The translations under genes and the position numbers were made by a program. A DNA stretch of 64,000 nt. Source: Trachythela sp. YZ-2020 (lineage: Eukaryota; Cnidaria; Anthozoa; Malacalcyonacea; Clavulariidae). This document shows, piece after piece, positions 42,232-56,400 of this stretch. Under the pieces are notes generated by a model. That model saw only the letters and a program-made list of their open reading frames with translations. It had not been told where the DNA came from and searched no databases. The stretch covers positions 1,736,001-1,800,000 of the forward strand of contig JADLSH010000387.1 in the NCBI GenBank assembly GCA_016169945.1, in the 5' to 3' direction. Every line of letters starts with the position of its first letter. Position 1 is the stretch's first letter.

Positions 42232-42440
42232 TTTTTAATTTGAGAACGTTCTATATATATAGTCGTATATTTTAGTCGTATTTTAGATATAAATTTGTAT
42301 ATACATGTAATATTTTAGAATTAGTTGTAATCTTAACTAGTAGTTGAACCAAATTGTAAACACATTATAATTTAGCGTATCCGCTATTGAAATGTGGGAA
42401 ATAAAGCCATTATTATTATAATATTAGCCATTATTATTAT
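39573..42440 (+). mobile_element. CR1/L2-like non-LTR retrotransposon 1, 5'-truncated
   Basis: The element starts abruptly inside the endonuclease domain at the satellite junction and ends in AATAAAGCCATTATTATTAT before satellite resumes as AATTCATC. Endonuclease, reverse transcriptase and the C-terminal tail are recognisable in order on the plus strand. Confidence 0.85.
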
Positions 42441-45400
42441 AATTCATCATCAATTAATCATCAATTCATCATCAATTCAATTCATCGTCAATTCATCGTC
42501 AATTCATCGTCAATTCATCGTCAATTCATCGTCAATTCATCGCCAATTCATCATCAATTCATCATCAATTCATCATCAATTCATCATTAATTCATCATCA
42601 ATTCATCATCAATTCATCATCAATTCATCATCAATTCATCGTCAATTCATCGTCAATTCATCGTCAATTCATCGTCAATTCATCGTCAATTCATCGTCAA
42701 TTCATCTTCAATTCATCTTCAATTCATCGTCAATTCATCGTCAATTCATCGTCAAGTCATCGTCAATTCATCGTCAATTCATCGTCAATTCATCGTCAAT
42801 TCATCATCAATTCATCATCAATTCATCATCAATTCATCGACAATTCATCGTCAATTCATCGTCAATTCATCGTCAATTCATCGTCAATTCATCGTCAATT
42901 CATCGTCAATTCATCGTCAATTCATCGTCAATTCATCCTCAATTCATCATCAATTCATCATCAATTCATCATCATTTCATCATCAATTCATCGTCAATTC
43001 ATCGTCAATTCATCGTCAATTCATCATCAATTCATCATCAATTCATCATCAATTCATCATTAATTCATCATCAATTCATCATCAATTCATCATCAATTCA
43101 TCGTCAATTCATCGTCAATTCATCGTCAATTCATCGTCAATTCATCGTCAATTCATCGTCAATTCATCGTCAATTCATCGTCAATTCATCTTCAATTCGT
43201 CTTCAATTCGTCGTCAATTCATCGTCAATTCATCGTCAAGTCATCGTCAATTCATCGTCAATTCATCGTCAATTCATCGTCAATTCATCATCAATTCATC
43301 ATCAATTCATCATCAATTCATCGTCAATTCATCGTCAATTCATCGTCAATTCATCGTCAATTCATCGTCAATTCATCGTCAATTCATCGTCAATTCATCG
43401 TCAATTCATCCTCAATTCATCCTCAATTCATCATCAATTCATCATCAATTCATCATCAATTCATCATCATTTCATCGTCAATTCATCGTCAATTCATCGT
43501 CAATTCATCGTCAATTCATCATCAATTCATCGTCAATTCATCGTCAATTCATCGTCAATTCATCGTCAATTCATCGTCAATTCATCGTCAATTCATCATC
43601 AATTCATCATCAATTCATCATCAATTCATCGTCAATTCATCGTCAATTCATCGTCAATTCATCGTCAATTCATCGTCAATTCATCGTCAATTCATCGTCA
43701 ATTCATCGTCAATTCATCGTCAATTCATCGTCAATTCATCATCAATTAATCATCAATTCATCATCAATTCAATTCATCGTCAATTCATCGTCAATTCATC
43801 GTCAATTCATCGTCAATTCATCGTCAATTCATCGTCAATTCATCGTCAATTCATCATCAATTCATCATCAATTCATCATCAATTCATCATTAATTCATCA
43901 TCAATTCATCATCAATTCATCATCAATTCATCATCAATTCATCGTCAATTCATCGTCAATTCATCGTCAATTCATCGTCAATTCATCGTCAATTCATCGT
44001 CAATTCATCTTCAATTCGTCTTCAATTCATCGTCAATTCATCGTCAATTCATCGTCAAGTCATCGTCAATTCATCGTCAATTCATCGTCAATTCATCGTC
44101 AATTCATCGTCAATTCATCGTCAATTCATCGTCAATTCATCGTCAATTCATCATCAATTCATCATCAATTCATCGTCAATTCATCGTCAATTCATCGTCA
44201 ATTCATCGTCAATTCATCGTCAATTCATCGTCAATTCATCGTCAATTCATCGTCAATTCATCGTCAATTCATCGTCAATTCATCATCAATTCATCATCAA
44301 TTCATCGTCAATTCATCGTCAATTCATCGTCAATTCATCGTCAATTCATCGTCTATTCATCGTCTATTCATCAATTCATCATCAATTCATCATCAATTCA
44401 TCATCAATTCATCGTCAATTCATCGTCAATTCATCGTCAATTCATCGTCAATTCATCATCAATTCATCATCAATTCATCATCAATTCACCATCAATTCGT
44501 CATCAATTCGTCATCAATTCGTCATCAATTCGTCATCAATTCGTCATCAATTCGTCATCAATTCGTCATCAATTCATCGTCAATTCATCGTCAATTCATC
44601 GTCAATTCATCGTCAATTCATCGTCAATTCATCGTCAATTCATCGTCAATTCATCATCAATTCATCATCAATTCATCATCAATTCATCGTCAATTCATCA
44701 TCAATTCATCATCAATTCATCATCAATTCATCATCAATTCATCATCAATTCATCGTCAATTCATCGTCAATTCATCGTCAATTCATCGTCAATTCATCGT
44801 CAATTCATCGTCAATTCATCATCAATTCATCATCAATTCATCATCAATTCATCATCAATTCATCATCAATTCATCATCAATTCATCATCAATTCATCATC
44901 AATTCATCGTCTATTCATCGTCTATTCATCGTCAATTCATCGTCAATTCATCGTCAATTCATCGTCAATTCATCGTCAATTCATCGTCAATTCATCGTCA
45001 ATTCATCGTCAATTCATCGTCAATTCATCGTCAATTCATCGTCAATTCATCGTCAATTCATCGTCAATTCATCGTCAATTCATCATCAATTCATCATCAA
45101 TTCATCGTCAAGTCATCGTCAAGTCATCGTCAATTCATCGTCAATTCATCGTCAATTCATCGTCAATTCATCGTCAATTCATCGTCAATTCATCGTCAAT
45201 TCATCATCAATTCACCATCAATTCATCATCAATTCACCATCAATTCGTCTTCAATTCGTCATCAATTCATCATCAATTCGTCATCAATTCGTCATCAATT
45301 CGTCATCAATTCGTCATCAATTCACCATCAATTCATCTTCACCTGTCTTTCAATTCATCGTCAATTCATCGTCAAGTCATCGTCAATTCATCGTCAATTC

Positions 45401-47697
45401 ATCGTCAATTCATCGTCAATTCATCATCAATTCATCATCAATTCATCGTCAATTCATCGTCAAGTCATCGTCAATTCATCGTCAATTCATCGTCAATTCA
45501 TCGTCAATTCATCGTCAATTCATCGTCAATTCATCGTCAATTCATCGTCAATTCATCATCAATTCATCATCAATTCATCATCAATTCGTCATCAATTCAT
45601 CATCAATTCGTCATCAATTCGTCATCAATTCGTCATCAATTCGTCATCAATTCACCATCAATTCATCTTCAATTCGTCTTCAATTCATCGTCAATTCATC
45701 GTCAATTCATCGTCAAGTCATCGTCAATTCATCGTCAATTCATCGTCAATTCATCGTCAATTCATCATCAATTCATCATCAATTCATCAATTCATCATCA
45801 ATTCATCGTCAATTCATCGTCAATTCATCGTCAATTCATCGTCAATTCATCGGCAATTCATCGTCAATTCATCGTCAATTCATCGTCAATTCATCATCAA
45901 TTCATCATCAATTCATCATCAATTCATCATCAATTCATCGTCAATTCATCGTCAATTCATCGTCAATTCATCATCAATTCATCGTCAATTCATCGTCAAT
46001 TCATCGTCAATTCATCGTCAATTCATCGTCAATTCATCGTCAATTCATCGTCAATTCATCATCAATTCATCATCAATTCATCATCAATTCATCATCAATT
46101 CATCGTCAATTCATCGTCAATTCATCGTCAATTCATCGTCAATTCATCATCAATTCATCATCAATTCATCATCAATTCATCATTAATTCATCGTCAATTC
46201 ATCATCAATTCATCATCAATTCATCATCAATTCATCGTCAATTCATCGTCAATTCATCGTCAATTCATCGTCAATTCATCGTCAATTCATCGTCAATTCA
46301 TCTTCAATTCGTCTTCAATTCATCGTCAATTCATCGTCAATTCATCGTCAAGTCATCGTCAATTCATCGTCAATTCATCGTCAATTCATCGTCAATTCAT
46401 CGTCAATTCATCGTCAATTCATCGTCAATTCATCATCAATTCATCATCAATTCATCGTCAATTCATCGTCAATTCATCGTCAATTCATCGTCAATTCATC
46501 GTCAATTCATCGTCAATTCATCGTCAATTCATCGTCAATTCATCGTCAATTCATCATCAATTCATCATCAATTCATCGTCAATTCATGGTCAATTCATCG
46601 TCAATTCATCGTCAATTCATCGTCTATTCATCGTCTATTCATCAATTCATCATCAATTCATCATCAATTCATCATCAATTCATCGTCAATTCATCGTCAA
46701 TTCATCGTCAATTCATCGTCAATTCATCAGCAATTCATCATCAATTCACCATCAATTCACCATCAATTCGTTATCAATTCGTCATCAATTCGTCATCAAT
46801 TCATCATCAATTCATCATCAATTCATCGTCAATTCATCGTCAATTCATCGTCAATTCATCGGCAATTCATCGGCAATTCATCGTCAATTCATCGTCAATT
46901 CATCCTCAATTCATCATCAATTCATCATCAATTCATCATCAATTCATCATCAATTCATCATCATTTCATCATCAATTCATCACAAATTCATCATCAATTC
47001 ATCGTCAATTCATCGTCAATTCATCGTCTATTCATCGTCTATTCATCGTCTATTCATCGTCAATTCATCGTCAATTCATCGTCAATTCATCTTCAATTCA
47101 TCGTCAATTCATCGTCAATTCATCGTCAATTCATCGTCAATTCATCGTCAATTCATCGTCAATTCATCGTCAATTCATCGTCAATTCATCATCAATTCAT
47201 CATCAACACATCATCAATTCATCATCAATTCATCATCAATTCATCATCAATTCATCATCAATTCATCGTCAATTCATCGTCAATTCATCGTCAATTCATC
47301 TTCAATTCATCTTCAATTCATCATCAATTCATCATCAATTCATCATCAATTCATCATCAATTCATCATCAATTCATCATCAATTCATCATCAATTCATCG
47401 TCAATTCATCATCAATTCATCCTCAATTCATCATCAATTCATCATCAATTCATCATCAATTCATCATCATTTCATCATCATTTCATCATCAATTCATCGT
47501 CAATTCATCATCAATTCATCGTCAATTCATCATCAATTCATCGTCAATTCATCGTCAATTCATCGTCAATTCATCGTCAATTCATCGTCAATTCATCATC
47601 AATTCATCATCAATTCATCATCAATTCATCATCAATTCATCGTCAATTCATCGTCAATTCATCGTCAATTCATCGTCAATTCATCGTCAATTCATCG
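42441..47697 (+). repeat. 12-bp satellite, block 2 (about 5.3 kb)
   Basis: About 438 units. Main variants are ATTCATCGTCAA, ATTCATCATCAA, ATTCGTCATCAA, ATTCACCATCAA, ATTCATCTTCAA and ATTCATCGTCTA. Like variants cluster in runs of 3-14. Rare-marker patterns recur at a distance, for example a TCTATTCATCAATTC junction at 44363 and 46634. Confidence 0.95.
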
Positions 47698-47755
47698 TTA
47701 GCTCATCATGGCGGACAGTCATATCATTAGCTCATCATGGCGGACAGTCGCGTAT
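47698..47755 (+). promoter_or_regulatory. Duplicated 29-bp 5' end of retrotransposon 2
   Basis: Two head-to-tail 29-bp copies beginning AGCTCATCATGGCGGAC, at 47700 and 47729. Each contains ATGGCGG, which resembles a YY1-type promoter element known from other non-LTR retrotransposons. The second ATG (47737) opens ORF1; the first opens a short frame. Confidence 0.5.
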
Positions 47756-49158
47756 TATCGAGCTCGCCTAAAAATACCAATTTTATATCAGAGAACATCG
47801 ATAAGGAATCTGTCGAGTTGTTAAACAATCAAACTCATTTACTCTACGATGGCATTCGCATTAAATGGTCAAAAGATCTTTGTTCTTTAAAGGAATTTGT
47901 TCAAAATGTTATTGGATTGAACGGCATATGGAAGTCACCCGGTGGCAGATCTAAACAATTTATAGACTCAAATCTTGATCTGACTATAATATGGTACCCA
48001 GGAAAGCAAAACACTTTGTCCTTCCGTGGAAAAGAAGGTGAATTTTTAAAGAAATATCTGGTGAGTGTCTTACAAACAAACCCAGTAAAGAATATAGACA
48101 CGAATACGGACACGAGTACGGATAATTTATCCACACAAATGTCGATACCAATTGAAACTGAATTATTATTGGGAGAATTAGATAAAACCGTCGATAGTAC
48201 TAACATTGACAACAATTCATCTGTGCACGCCAGTCATGTTTGTGACTGTAAAATTGGCAGTAAAGCCCTGAAAGATATTCAATCAGACATTGCAATACTG
48301 CAGAGACAAATGAAATCTACTAACACAATCATGGACTCGACTAACAACATTATCGAATCCATGAGCGTTATCTTGTTCCCGTCTGGTTCTGAAAGCGGCA
48401 GTATCCCCTATGACACAAGACTTGAAACGGTACTTCGCGAGTTTTCGGTGATAATAGAGGAGAAAGACAAGATTATTAAAACTCTCCAAGAAAAGTTAGT
48501 ACAAGTTGGGGATGAACGAGCTTCATTAAATCTTACATCTGGAATCTCCGGCCAAAATACACCGCCTAAATTTAAATTTAATGAGTGCTCTGAACAAAAG
48601 ATCTGTCAAAGTAATAGAAATGATAATCCAGATTTAAAAACACAGAGTACTGACGAGTCGAACAAAGGAAACAATAGAATATTAAATACACTACCCATAA
48701 CATCTCCTTTAGTGCGCAAACAGAAAGTAAGCCGAGCGTATCAAAATGCCAAAGGTGGGGTGAATACCCAATTAAATTGTAATTTATCAACACGAAACAA
48801 GGGAAATGTTGATATGTATCATCGTACACGATTGAGTACCTCACCCTTAGCCAAATCATTAAAGGATAACTTACATCATGGTACCTCCCAGAGCGGCAAC
48901 ATTGGTCGAAATCTCCCTAGTGGCCATACACGCGACAAGGCCAATCAATGTCTCAACCAATCTCACTCAGCGAAATATAAAACAAATCCTTTTCGGAAAT
49001 TTCAATACCGAAACAGACCACCCTCCTGCCTTCGCCGACCATCCAAAGACTGGTTAAATCACCTACGCTTTGTACGTCAAATAACCACAAATTGTACCCC
49101 CAACACCGAAATGCCAAGTCAACCGATTGTCTTTCTACCTCTGTGCGGAGCCATATAA
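47737..49158 (+). CDS. ORF1 protein of retrotransposon 2
   Basis: A 473-residue intact frame from ATG 47737. The N-terminal 120 residues look folded (LYDGIRIKWSKDLCSLKEFV, NLDLTIIWYPGKQNTLSFRG); the rest is polar and low in hydrophobics, with a helical, possibly coiled-coil segment at about 175-260 (DIQSDIAILQRQMKSTNTIM, VIIEEKDKIIKTLQEKL). The C-terminal third is basic (KYKTNPFRKFQYRNRPPS). This is what is expected of an RNA-binding, self-associating ORF1 chaperone. No zinc knuckle is seen. It overlaps ORF2 (49092) by 67 bases in another frame, a usual arrangement. Confidence 0.7.
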   Translation: MADSRVLSSSPKNTNFISENIDKESVELLNNQTHLLYDGIRIKWSKDLCSLKEFVQNVIGLNGIWKSPGGRSKQFIDSNLDLTIIWYPGKQNTLSFRGKEGEFLKKYLVSVLQTNPVKNIDTNTDTSTDNLSTQMSIPIETELLLGELDKTVDSTNIDNNSSVHASHVCDCKIGSKALKDIQSDIAILQRQMKSTNTIMDSTNNIIESMSVILFPSGSESGSIPYDTRLETVLREFSVIIEEKDKIIKTLQEKLVQVGDERASLNLTSGISGQNTPPKFKFNECSEQKICQSNRNDNPDLKTQSTDESNKGNNRILNTLPITSPLVRKQKVSRAYQNAKGGVNTQLNCNLSTRNKGNVDMYHRTRLSTSPLAKSLKDNLHHGTSQSGNIGRNLPSGHTRDKANQCLNQSHSAKYKTNPFRKFQYRNRPPSCLRRPSKDWLNHLRFVRQITTNCTPNTEMPSQPIVFLPLCGAI

Positions 49159-52026
49159 ACCACAACGAATTAAATAATGTAATATCTAGAAAATTAGTTC
49201 GCCAACTCTACCAAATACCTGCTCTACCTGTGACAACTTCACATATAATACCTGTCCGTATTACTAGCCGATTCAAAAGTGCCTATGATAAAATCAACTA
49301 TGATAGTGATAAGGTCAGGGGTCATGCTCCTTCGAACTGTATTCATATTAACGGTGGCCCCAAAATTATGTCAAAACTGCCTTCGTTTCTTGTAACCAAT
49401 GCATGTCACGTAACCAATAAAGTCGACGAACTTGCCAGTGTCATTGAACTAAATAACGCTGATATCACTATTGTAACGGAATCCTGGTTATCAGACTGTA
49501 TTCCCTCGTCGGTGGTAGATATTGGAAAATCCTTTAATATATATCGCAAAGACAGACCTACTCCAGGGGGTGGTATTTTAGCCTACGTACATAACTCTAT
49601 ACCTACCAAAAGACTCTGCCATCTTGAGACAAATGATATGGAAGTGCTATGGCTTATACACAACCCAACCAGAATGCGAAGACCTTATAGCTGCATAGTA
49701 ACTGCTGGAATATACTTTCCCCCGAGCAAGTCAGCAAATGAAGCTAAAGAATTCACCGAATATATAACTAAATGTCTTGACTCCATACTCAAGGAAAGAC
49801 CATCATGGCTATAGTAGTTACAGGGGACTTTAATCACCTGAACCCAAGTCAAATCTACAAAGATTCAATCTACGAAAGACAGTTCTTGCCCCTACCTGTG
49901 GCTCAAATACTCTGGATCAACTCCTTACGAATATGTCCAAACTTTACAATAAAGTACAACATCTTCCTCCTTTGGGCCGATCTGACCACCAATGTGTCCT
50001 TATTACACCATTAAACCAGGAAAATCAAAGCAAGGCAACAACAAGATCCGTGAGAAATTTACACCCTGAAAATATAAGAGCGCTGGGTCTCGCGCTCAAT
50101 CTGGAAAACTGGGAGGATGTCTATGATGCAAATGATGTGGATGATAAGGTACAATGTTTTAATGAAATCATCGGAAACATGTTGGACACCTACACACCGG
50201 CAAGGGTGTACGTATGCACCCAAACGATAAAGAATGGATGACGCCCTATATAAAGACTCAAATAAGAGCAAGACAAACAGCATTTACTAAAGGAGACAAA
50301 TATGAATATAGGAAACTTTGTGCAAAGTTGCTAATCTAATTACGAACGCTAAACAAAGGTATTATGAGAATAAAGCAAGCTCTATCCGCTTCTCTAATCC
50401 AAGGAAGTGGTTTACATGTATTTACTCATTATGTGGAGCCGGAAAACAGTCCTCTTTACACCAACACATACAACGCAAATGGATTTAAAGTCAACGGCGA
50501 ATAAGTTACTTGATGCATTTATTGCTCCCTGGGCCAACCGAGTTCCAAATTCCTTGGCAGCCAGGGTCGCAGAGGTAGAAATTATAGACCACGAACCGCC
50601 ACTACCAAGCATCGGACAAGTAAAGACAATATTAAAATTTTTAAATCCCAAGAAGGCAACCGGTGTTGACGGTGTACCTGCATGGGTACTAAAGCGTTTC
50701 CATGAAGAACTAGCCCCGAGTATCCACGAAATTATCTGCGCTAGTATCCTCCAATGTAAATACCCAAGCCCTTATAAACATGCTCTGATTAGCCCTGTTC
50801 CGAAGGTAAACAATCCTGAGGATTTAAGTACTGACTTCAGGCAGATCTCAATCCTACCGCAAGTCGCAAAAGTCTTGGAGAAGGTACAATTAAAGCTAAA
50901 CCAAGCTGATCTTAAAATTAAAACCAACCAGCACGCGTTTACGAGGGGTAGATCAACAGTTAGCGCTTTGACAAGCATGACTCAGGATTGGTATGACGCC
51001 ACAGATAAAGGCAGCCCACATGATGGTGTACATGCGCTGTTTATAGATTTCCGGAAAGCGTTCGACCTCGTCGATCATGAGATCCTGCTAACGAAGTTGG
51101 GAAGTATGGGGTTAATAAGTCATTTTGGTTATGGTGTCAGAGTTTTCTGACCAATCGGACACAGCAAGTTAAATTCTTAAATGCCCTCTCCAGAGTGGAA
51201 ACAATACCGGCTGGTGTCCCCAAGGGGCTGTTATCTCCCTACGCTATTTAACATTTATATCAATGACATGGAAGATTGTATTCCAAACGAACTTCCAACA
51301 ACCATATGTAAGTACGCCGATGATTGTAGCCAATATGAACTTGTCTCTACTGGATCAAACAGTAAAATGCAAGAAGTAGTGCATCTTTTGGAAGACTGGG
51401 CTACCCAAAACAAAATGGAGTTAAATACCGGTAAGACTAAAGATATGTGGATAGGATTTACGAGATCAAGCCCAGCCCCAAGTATCAGTATAGGCAACGA
51501 AACGATTGAAAGAGTCACAAAATTTAAACTCCTTGGGGTTACCATGCAAAACGACCTTAAATGGAAGTCACATGTACAAGATATCGTTAAGAAGGCAAGT
51601 AAAATCTACTTCGTGAGAGTCTGCAGGAAAGCAAATCTCCCAAGCAATATAGGGCTAACAACCTACTGCACAAAGATAAGACCCATACTGGAATATGCGG
51701 CACCAATCTGGGCTGGCTTACCATATTACCTAAAGGAGGATATTGAAAGGGTACAAAATCGCTGTTTAGACATCATTGGCTTATCAAGAAACAAAATTGA
51801 ATCGCTTGCGTCAAGAAGAAACTATTTAACAAGTAACGAATACAATAACATACTAAATTCAGAAAATCACCCATGTAAAAGACTGATTCGCAGAACTAAC
51901 GCGCATGAACATAACTTAAGGACAGGTTATAACCCACTACTGGCACCAATATCATCCACAGATAGACATAAACAATCTTTCATACCTAGAGCTGCCTGGT
52001 TGAAATATTTTAATGAACATGGCTAA
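49092..52026 (+). pseudogene. ORF2 (APE endonuclease and reverse transcriptase) of retrotransposon 2
   Basis: The endonuclease domain reads ADITIVTESWLSDCIPSSVV, YRKDRPTPGGGILAYVHNSI, AGIYFPPS and VVTGDFNHL, then a shift, then LGRSDHQCVL. The reverse transcriptase has KKATGVDGVPAWVLKRF near 50660, FIDFRKAFDLVDHEILL near 51050 and the catalytic box KYADDCSQYEL near 51320. Its C-terminal tail (ILEYAAPIWAGLPYYLKEDI to RAAWLKYFNEHG) ends at 52026. Frameshifts occur near 49810, 49930, 50230, 50400 and 51150. Catalytic residues survive, so the decay is recent or some shifts are sequencing errors in this repeat-rich region. Confidence 0.82.
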
Positions 52027-52284
52027 CTAAACAAAACTATTTGTATACATAGGAATAGCTCCTTTTATTCTAGTAAAATGTACATTATTGTCGATGTAGT
52101 TTTTACATATCTTAAACACTATACATAGATAATAGCTCTCCTCTATTCTAGTAAAATGTACATTATTATCGATGAAGCTTTTACATATCTTAAAAATTGT
52201 TGTAAAAATTTTTTAAATACTTTAATTGTAATACCACTGTAATTCTTCTGCCAAAGGTGGTAAATAAAATATATTATTATTAAT

Positions 52285-53414
52285 TCATCGTCAATTCATC
52301 GTCAATTCATCGTCAATTCATCATCAATTAATCATCAATTCATCATCAATTCAATTCATCGTCAATTCATCGTCAATTCATCGTCAATTCATCGTCAATT
52401 CATCGTCAATTCATCGTCAATTCATCGTCAATTCATCATCAATTAATCATCAATTCATCATCAATTCATCATTAATTCATCATCAATTCATCATCAATTC
52501 ATCATCAATTCATCGTCAATTCATCGTCAATTCATCGTCAATTCATCGTCAATTCATCGTCAATTCATCGTCAATTCATCTTCAATTCGTCTTCAATTCA
52601 TCGTCAATTCATCGTCAATTCATCGTCAAGTCATCGTCAATTCATCGTCAATTCATCGTCAATTCATCGTCAATTCATCGTCAATTCATCGTCAATTCAT
52701 CGTCAATTCATCGTCAATTCATCATCAATTCATCATCAATTCATCGTCAATTCATCGTCAATTCATCGTCAATTCATCGTCAATTCATCGTCAATTCATC
52801 GTCAATTCATCATCAATTCATCGTCAATTCATCGTCAATTCATCGTCAATTCATCGTCAATTCATCGTCAATTCATCGTCAATTCATCATCAATTCATCA
52901 TCAATTCATCATCAATTCATCATCAATTCATCGTCAATTCATCGTCAATTCATCGTCAATTCATCGTCAATTCATCGTCAATTCATCGTCAATTCATCGT
53001 CAATTCATCGTCAATTCATCATCAATTAATCATCAATTCATCATCAATTAATCGTCAATTCATCGTCAATTCATCGTCAATTCATCGTCAATTCATCGTC
53101 AATTCATCGTCAATTCATCATCAATTCATCATCAATTCATCATCAATTCATCATTAATTCATCATCAATTCATCATCAATTCATCATCAATTCATCATCA
53201 ATTCATCGTCAATTCATCGTCAATTCATCGTCAATTCATCGTCAATTCATCGTCAATTCATCGTCAATTCATCTTCAATTCGTCTTCAATTCATCGTCAA
53301 TTCATCGTCAATTCATCGTCAAGTCATCGTCAATTCATCGTCAATTCATCGTCAATTCATCGTCAATTCATCGTCAATTCATCGTCAATTCATCATCAAT
53401 TCATCATCAATTCA
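52285..53414 (+). repeat. 12-bp satellite, block 3
   Basis: About 94 units. It contains the rare marker pair AATTAATCATC plus CATCAATTCAATTCATC at 52314-52363, also found at 42441-42490 and about 43736-43780 in block 2. Confidence 0.95.
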
Positions 53415-56400
53415 TTTGAACATGCATTTGGTCTGCATTTGAACACAAAGGGCTCAGCCTCCTTGGCAAAAAACATAAAGAATTACTTAAAGAATATCAA
53501 TTGACTAGATACTTCTTATTATTCCAAAGTAGAAGATACTGTAGCATCCTCGTCATCATTCGATCATAGTAGACTCGACAATGATAATGATGATCATGAT
53601 GACAGGGATGTTACTAAGACTAACGATGATGAAAATGTGAACCCTCTAGACCCAATTACTCCAACCACGGACCAATATGAAAAGATTTACCCAAAACTCA
53701 AGGGATTCAAAATAGGGCATTTAAATATTGCAAGTTTGGTAAAGCATAAAAACGAATTATTGGTTTTTCTGGCTAAACTCCCTTTTGATATAATTTGTAT
53801 CAACGAAACTCGACTTGACGACTCCATAGACAACTCTGAGGTTAAAATACCAGGTTACGATTTGATAAGAAAGGATAGAAACCGCAATGGAGGAGGAGTG
53901 GCTATCTACCTAAGGGATGTTATTCCCTATACTAATAGAGCTGACTTAATTCCAGTTAATGCAGAGGCAATTTGTCTTGAATTTAAAAACCGAAAGCTAA
54001 GCCAGTTCTAATTAGTACTTGGTATCGTCCACCAGACTCTAATATGGAATTCTTTAATGATTTTGAAAATTTCATAAAAGTGATTGACAATGAAAACAAA
54101 GAAATAATCATAACAGGTGATTTTAACTGTGACATGCTGGACAGCAACTATAGGAATAACAACTCCAAACGATTGGATGACCTATTAGATATCTACCAAC
54201 TACAGCAACACATTGATAAGCCAACCCGAACAACTGACTCGACAAAAACACTAATAGACATTATAATTACAAAAAGTGACGACACCAAAACATCTGATTC
54301 AGGAGTGATTGCTTTGGGAATAAGTGACCATGATCTGGTGTATATTTGTAGGAAAATAGGAGTACCCAGAGAAATGCCGAAAATAGTAGAAACAAGGCAA
54401 TTTAAACATTTTAACGAAAACGAATTCCAACAAGATTTAGCACAAGCGTTTAACTACTTTACATACAATTCTGATCCAAATCTTGCCTGGCAGGAGTGGA
54501 AGGACATATTTTTGTCTATTTCTGACAACCATGCTCCCTATCGTACTAGAAAAGTTAGAAACGAGTATTGCCCATGGTTGAATAATGAAAAAAAAAAAAC
54601 TTAGCTATCATCGAGATTTCCTTAAAAAAAAGGCAGTGCGATTAAATTCTACTGCTTATACCGAGGCTTATAAAAGATGCAAAAACCAAGTTACCAAACT
54701 TATTAGGGATGCAAAAGCACACTATTATAAAACAAATCTGGAACAATGCAAAAATAGTAAAGATAGCTGGAGATTTATCAATCATTTACTCAACAGGAGA
54801 ACGACTACAACAACAATCAACCAGATCACAGTTAATGGACAAACAATTACTGGTAACGATAATATAGCAAACGAGTTTAATAATTATTTTTGTGAAATAG
54901 GCCCTAAGCTTGCACAAACTATACCAGCAAGTAATGTAGACCCACTTCAATATATTACTGCTAATTCTAACAAGTTTACATTTAGACAAATTTCACCAAT
55001 AGAATTATGCAGAAGACTAGATGGTATAAAACTAGGAAAGCTGCAGGACTCGACAAAATCACAAACAAACTGTTAAAGGCTGCAGGCTATACCATATGTG
55101 AAACCTTGCTTTATATTTTTAACCTGATCCTAGACGTTGGTATACTTCCAGACGACTTAAAACAGGCTAAGGTTACGCCTATCTATAAGGAAGGTGACAA
55201 AAATGAATGCGGAAATTACAGACCTATATCCGTCATATCGGCAATTTCAAAAATGCTAGAGAAAATAGTTTATAACCAACTTCTCAATTTTCTGAATGAC
55301 AACAAAATAATTACAAAACGCCAATCTGGCTTCCGTAAATATCACTCTACTGAAACTGCTCTTTTGCAAACAACCAATGAATATTTAATGAATATGGATA
55401 AAGGCTTAATAAATGGTGTCTTGTTTCTTGATCTCAAAAAGGCATTCGATACAGTCGACCACAAAATCCTTCTTGCTAAACTTGAACTATACGGAGGTAA
55501 AGGTGTAGCCCTTAACTTCTTCAAATCGTACTTAACCAATAGGAGTCAATTATGTACAGTCCAAGGTACAAATTCCCAACTGAAAAAGATAAGTTGCGGA
55601 GTCCCACAGGGATCAAACTTAGGACCGTTATTATTCTCATTGTACATAAACGATCTTCCTAACTGTCTCGAACAAACAGAGGCATCTATGTTTGCAGATG
55701 ACACAAATATATCAAGCATTGTAATTCACCTGCGGACATAGAAGTGAAACTAAACAATGATTTGCACAACGTCAATAACTGGTTAATAGCAAACAAGCTT
55801 ACTTTAAACGTTAAAAACTGAATTTATGCTAATAGCCTCTAAACGAAAATTGAAACAATTCTCACATGACCCATGTATACTGATTGGTAATCATAACATC
55901 AAACAGGTAACCAATAAAAAGTACTGGGAATTACTTTAGACGATGAATTGAGATGGCATAAACACAATGATCTTCAATGCAAAAACTATCCAAGAGCATT
56001 GCCTTATTAAGACGAGCCAAACGATTTGTTAGCCAAAACGTGTTAATTAACATGTACAACTCACTAGTCTTACCTCACTTTACCTATTGCTCCAATGTGT
56101 GGAATGACGGCAGTCGTACACATACTGACAAGCTTTTAAAAATGCAAAAACGAGCGGCTAGAATTATCACAGGTCAACTTACGAAGTAAGATCGAAAGAT
56201 ATATTTAATATTTTACACTGGGAACCAATTGAAACCACTCTTAAGAAAAGAGAAATGATAATGACATTTAAGGCCTTACAAGGCCAACTGCCAGAATGTA
56301 TGACTAACATCTTTAAAATTTGCCAAAATGATATGTACCCGTTAAGAAGTAATGACTGTAAACTTTACTTGGAAAAACCTAAAACAGACTTCTTGAAGAA

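Larger units (their letters stand above)
47698..52284 (+). mobile_element. CR1/L2-like non-LTR retrotransposon 2, near full length
   Basis: About 4.6 kb with a 5' end made of two 29-bp repeats (each with CATCATGGCGGACAGTC), an intact ORF1, ORF2 with endonuclease and reverse transcriptase, and a 3' end AATAAAATATATTATTATTA before satellite resumes. It is the most complete of the four non-LTR copies here. Confidence 0.88.
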
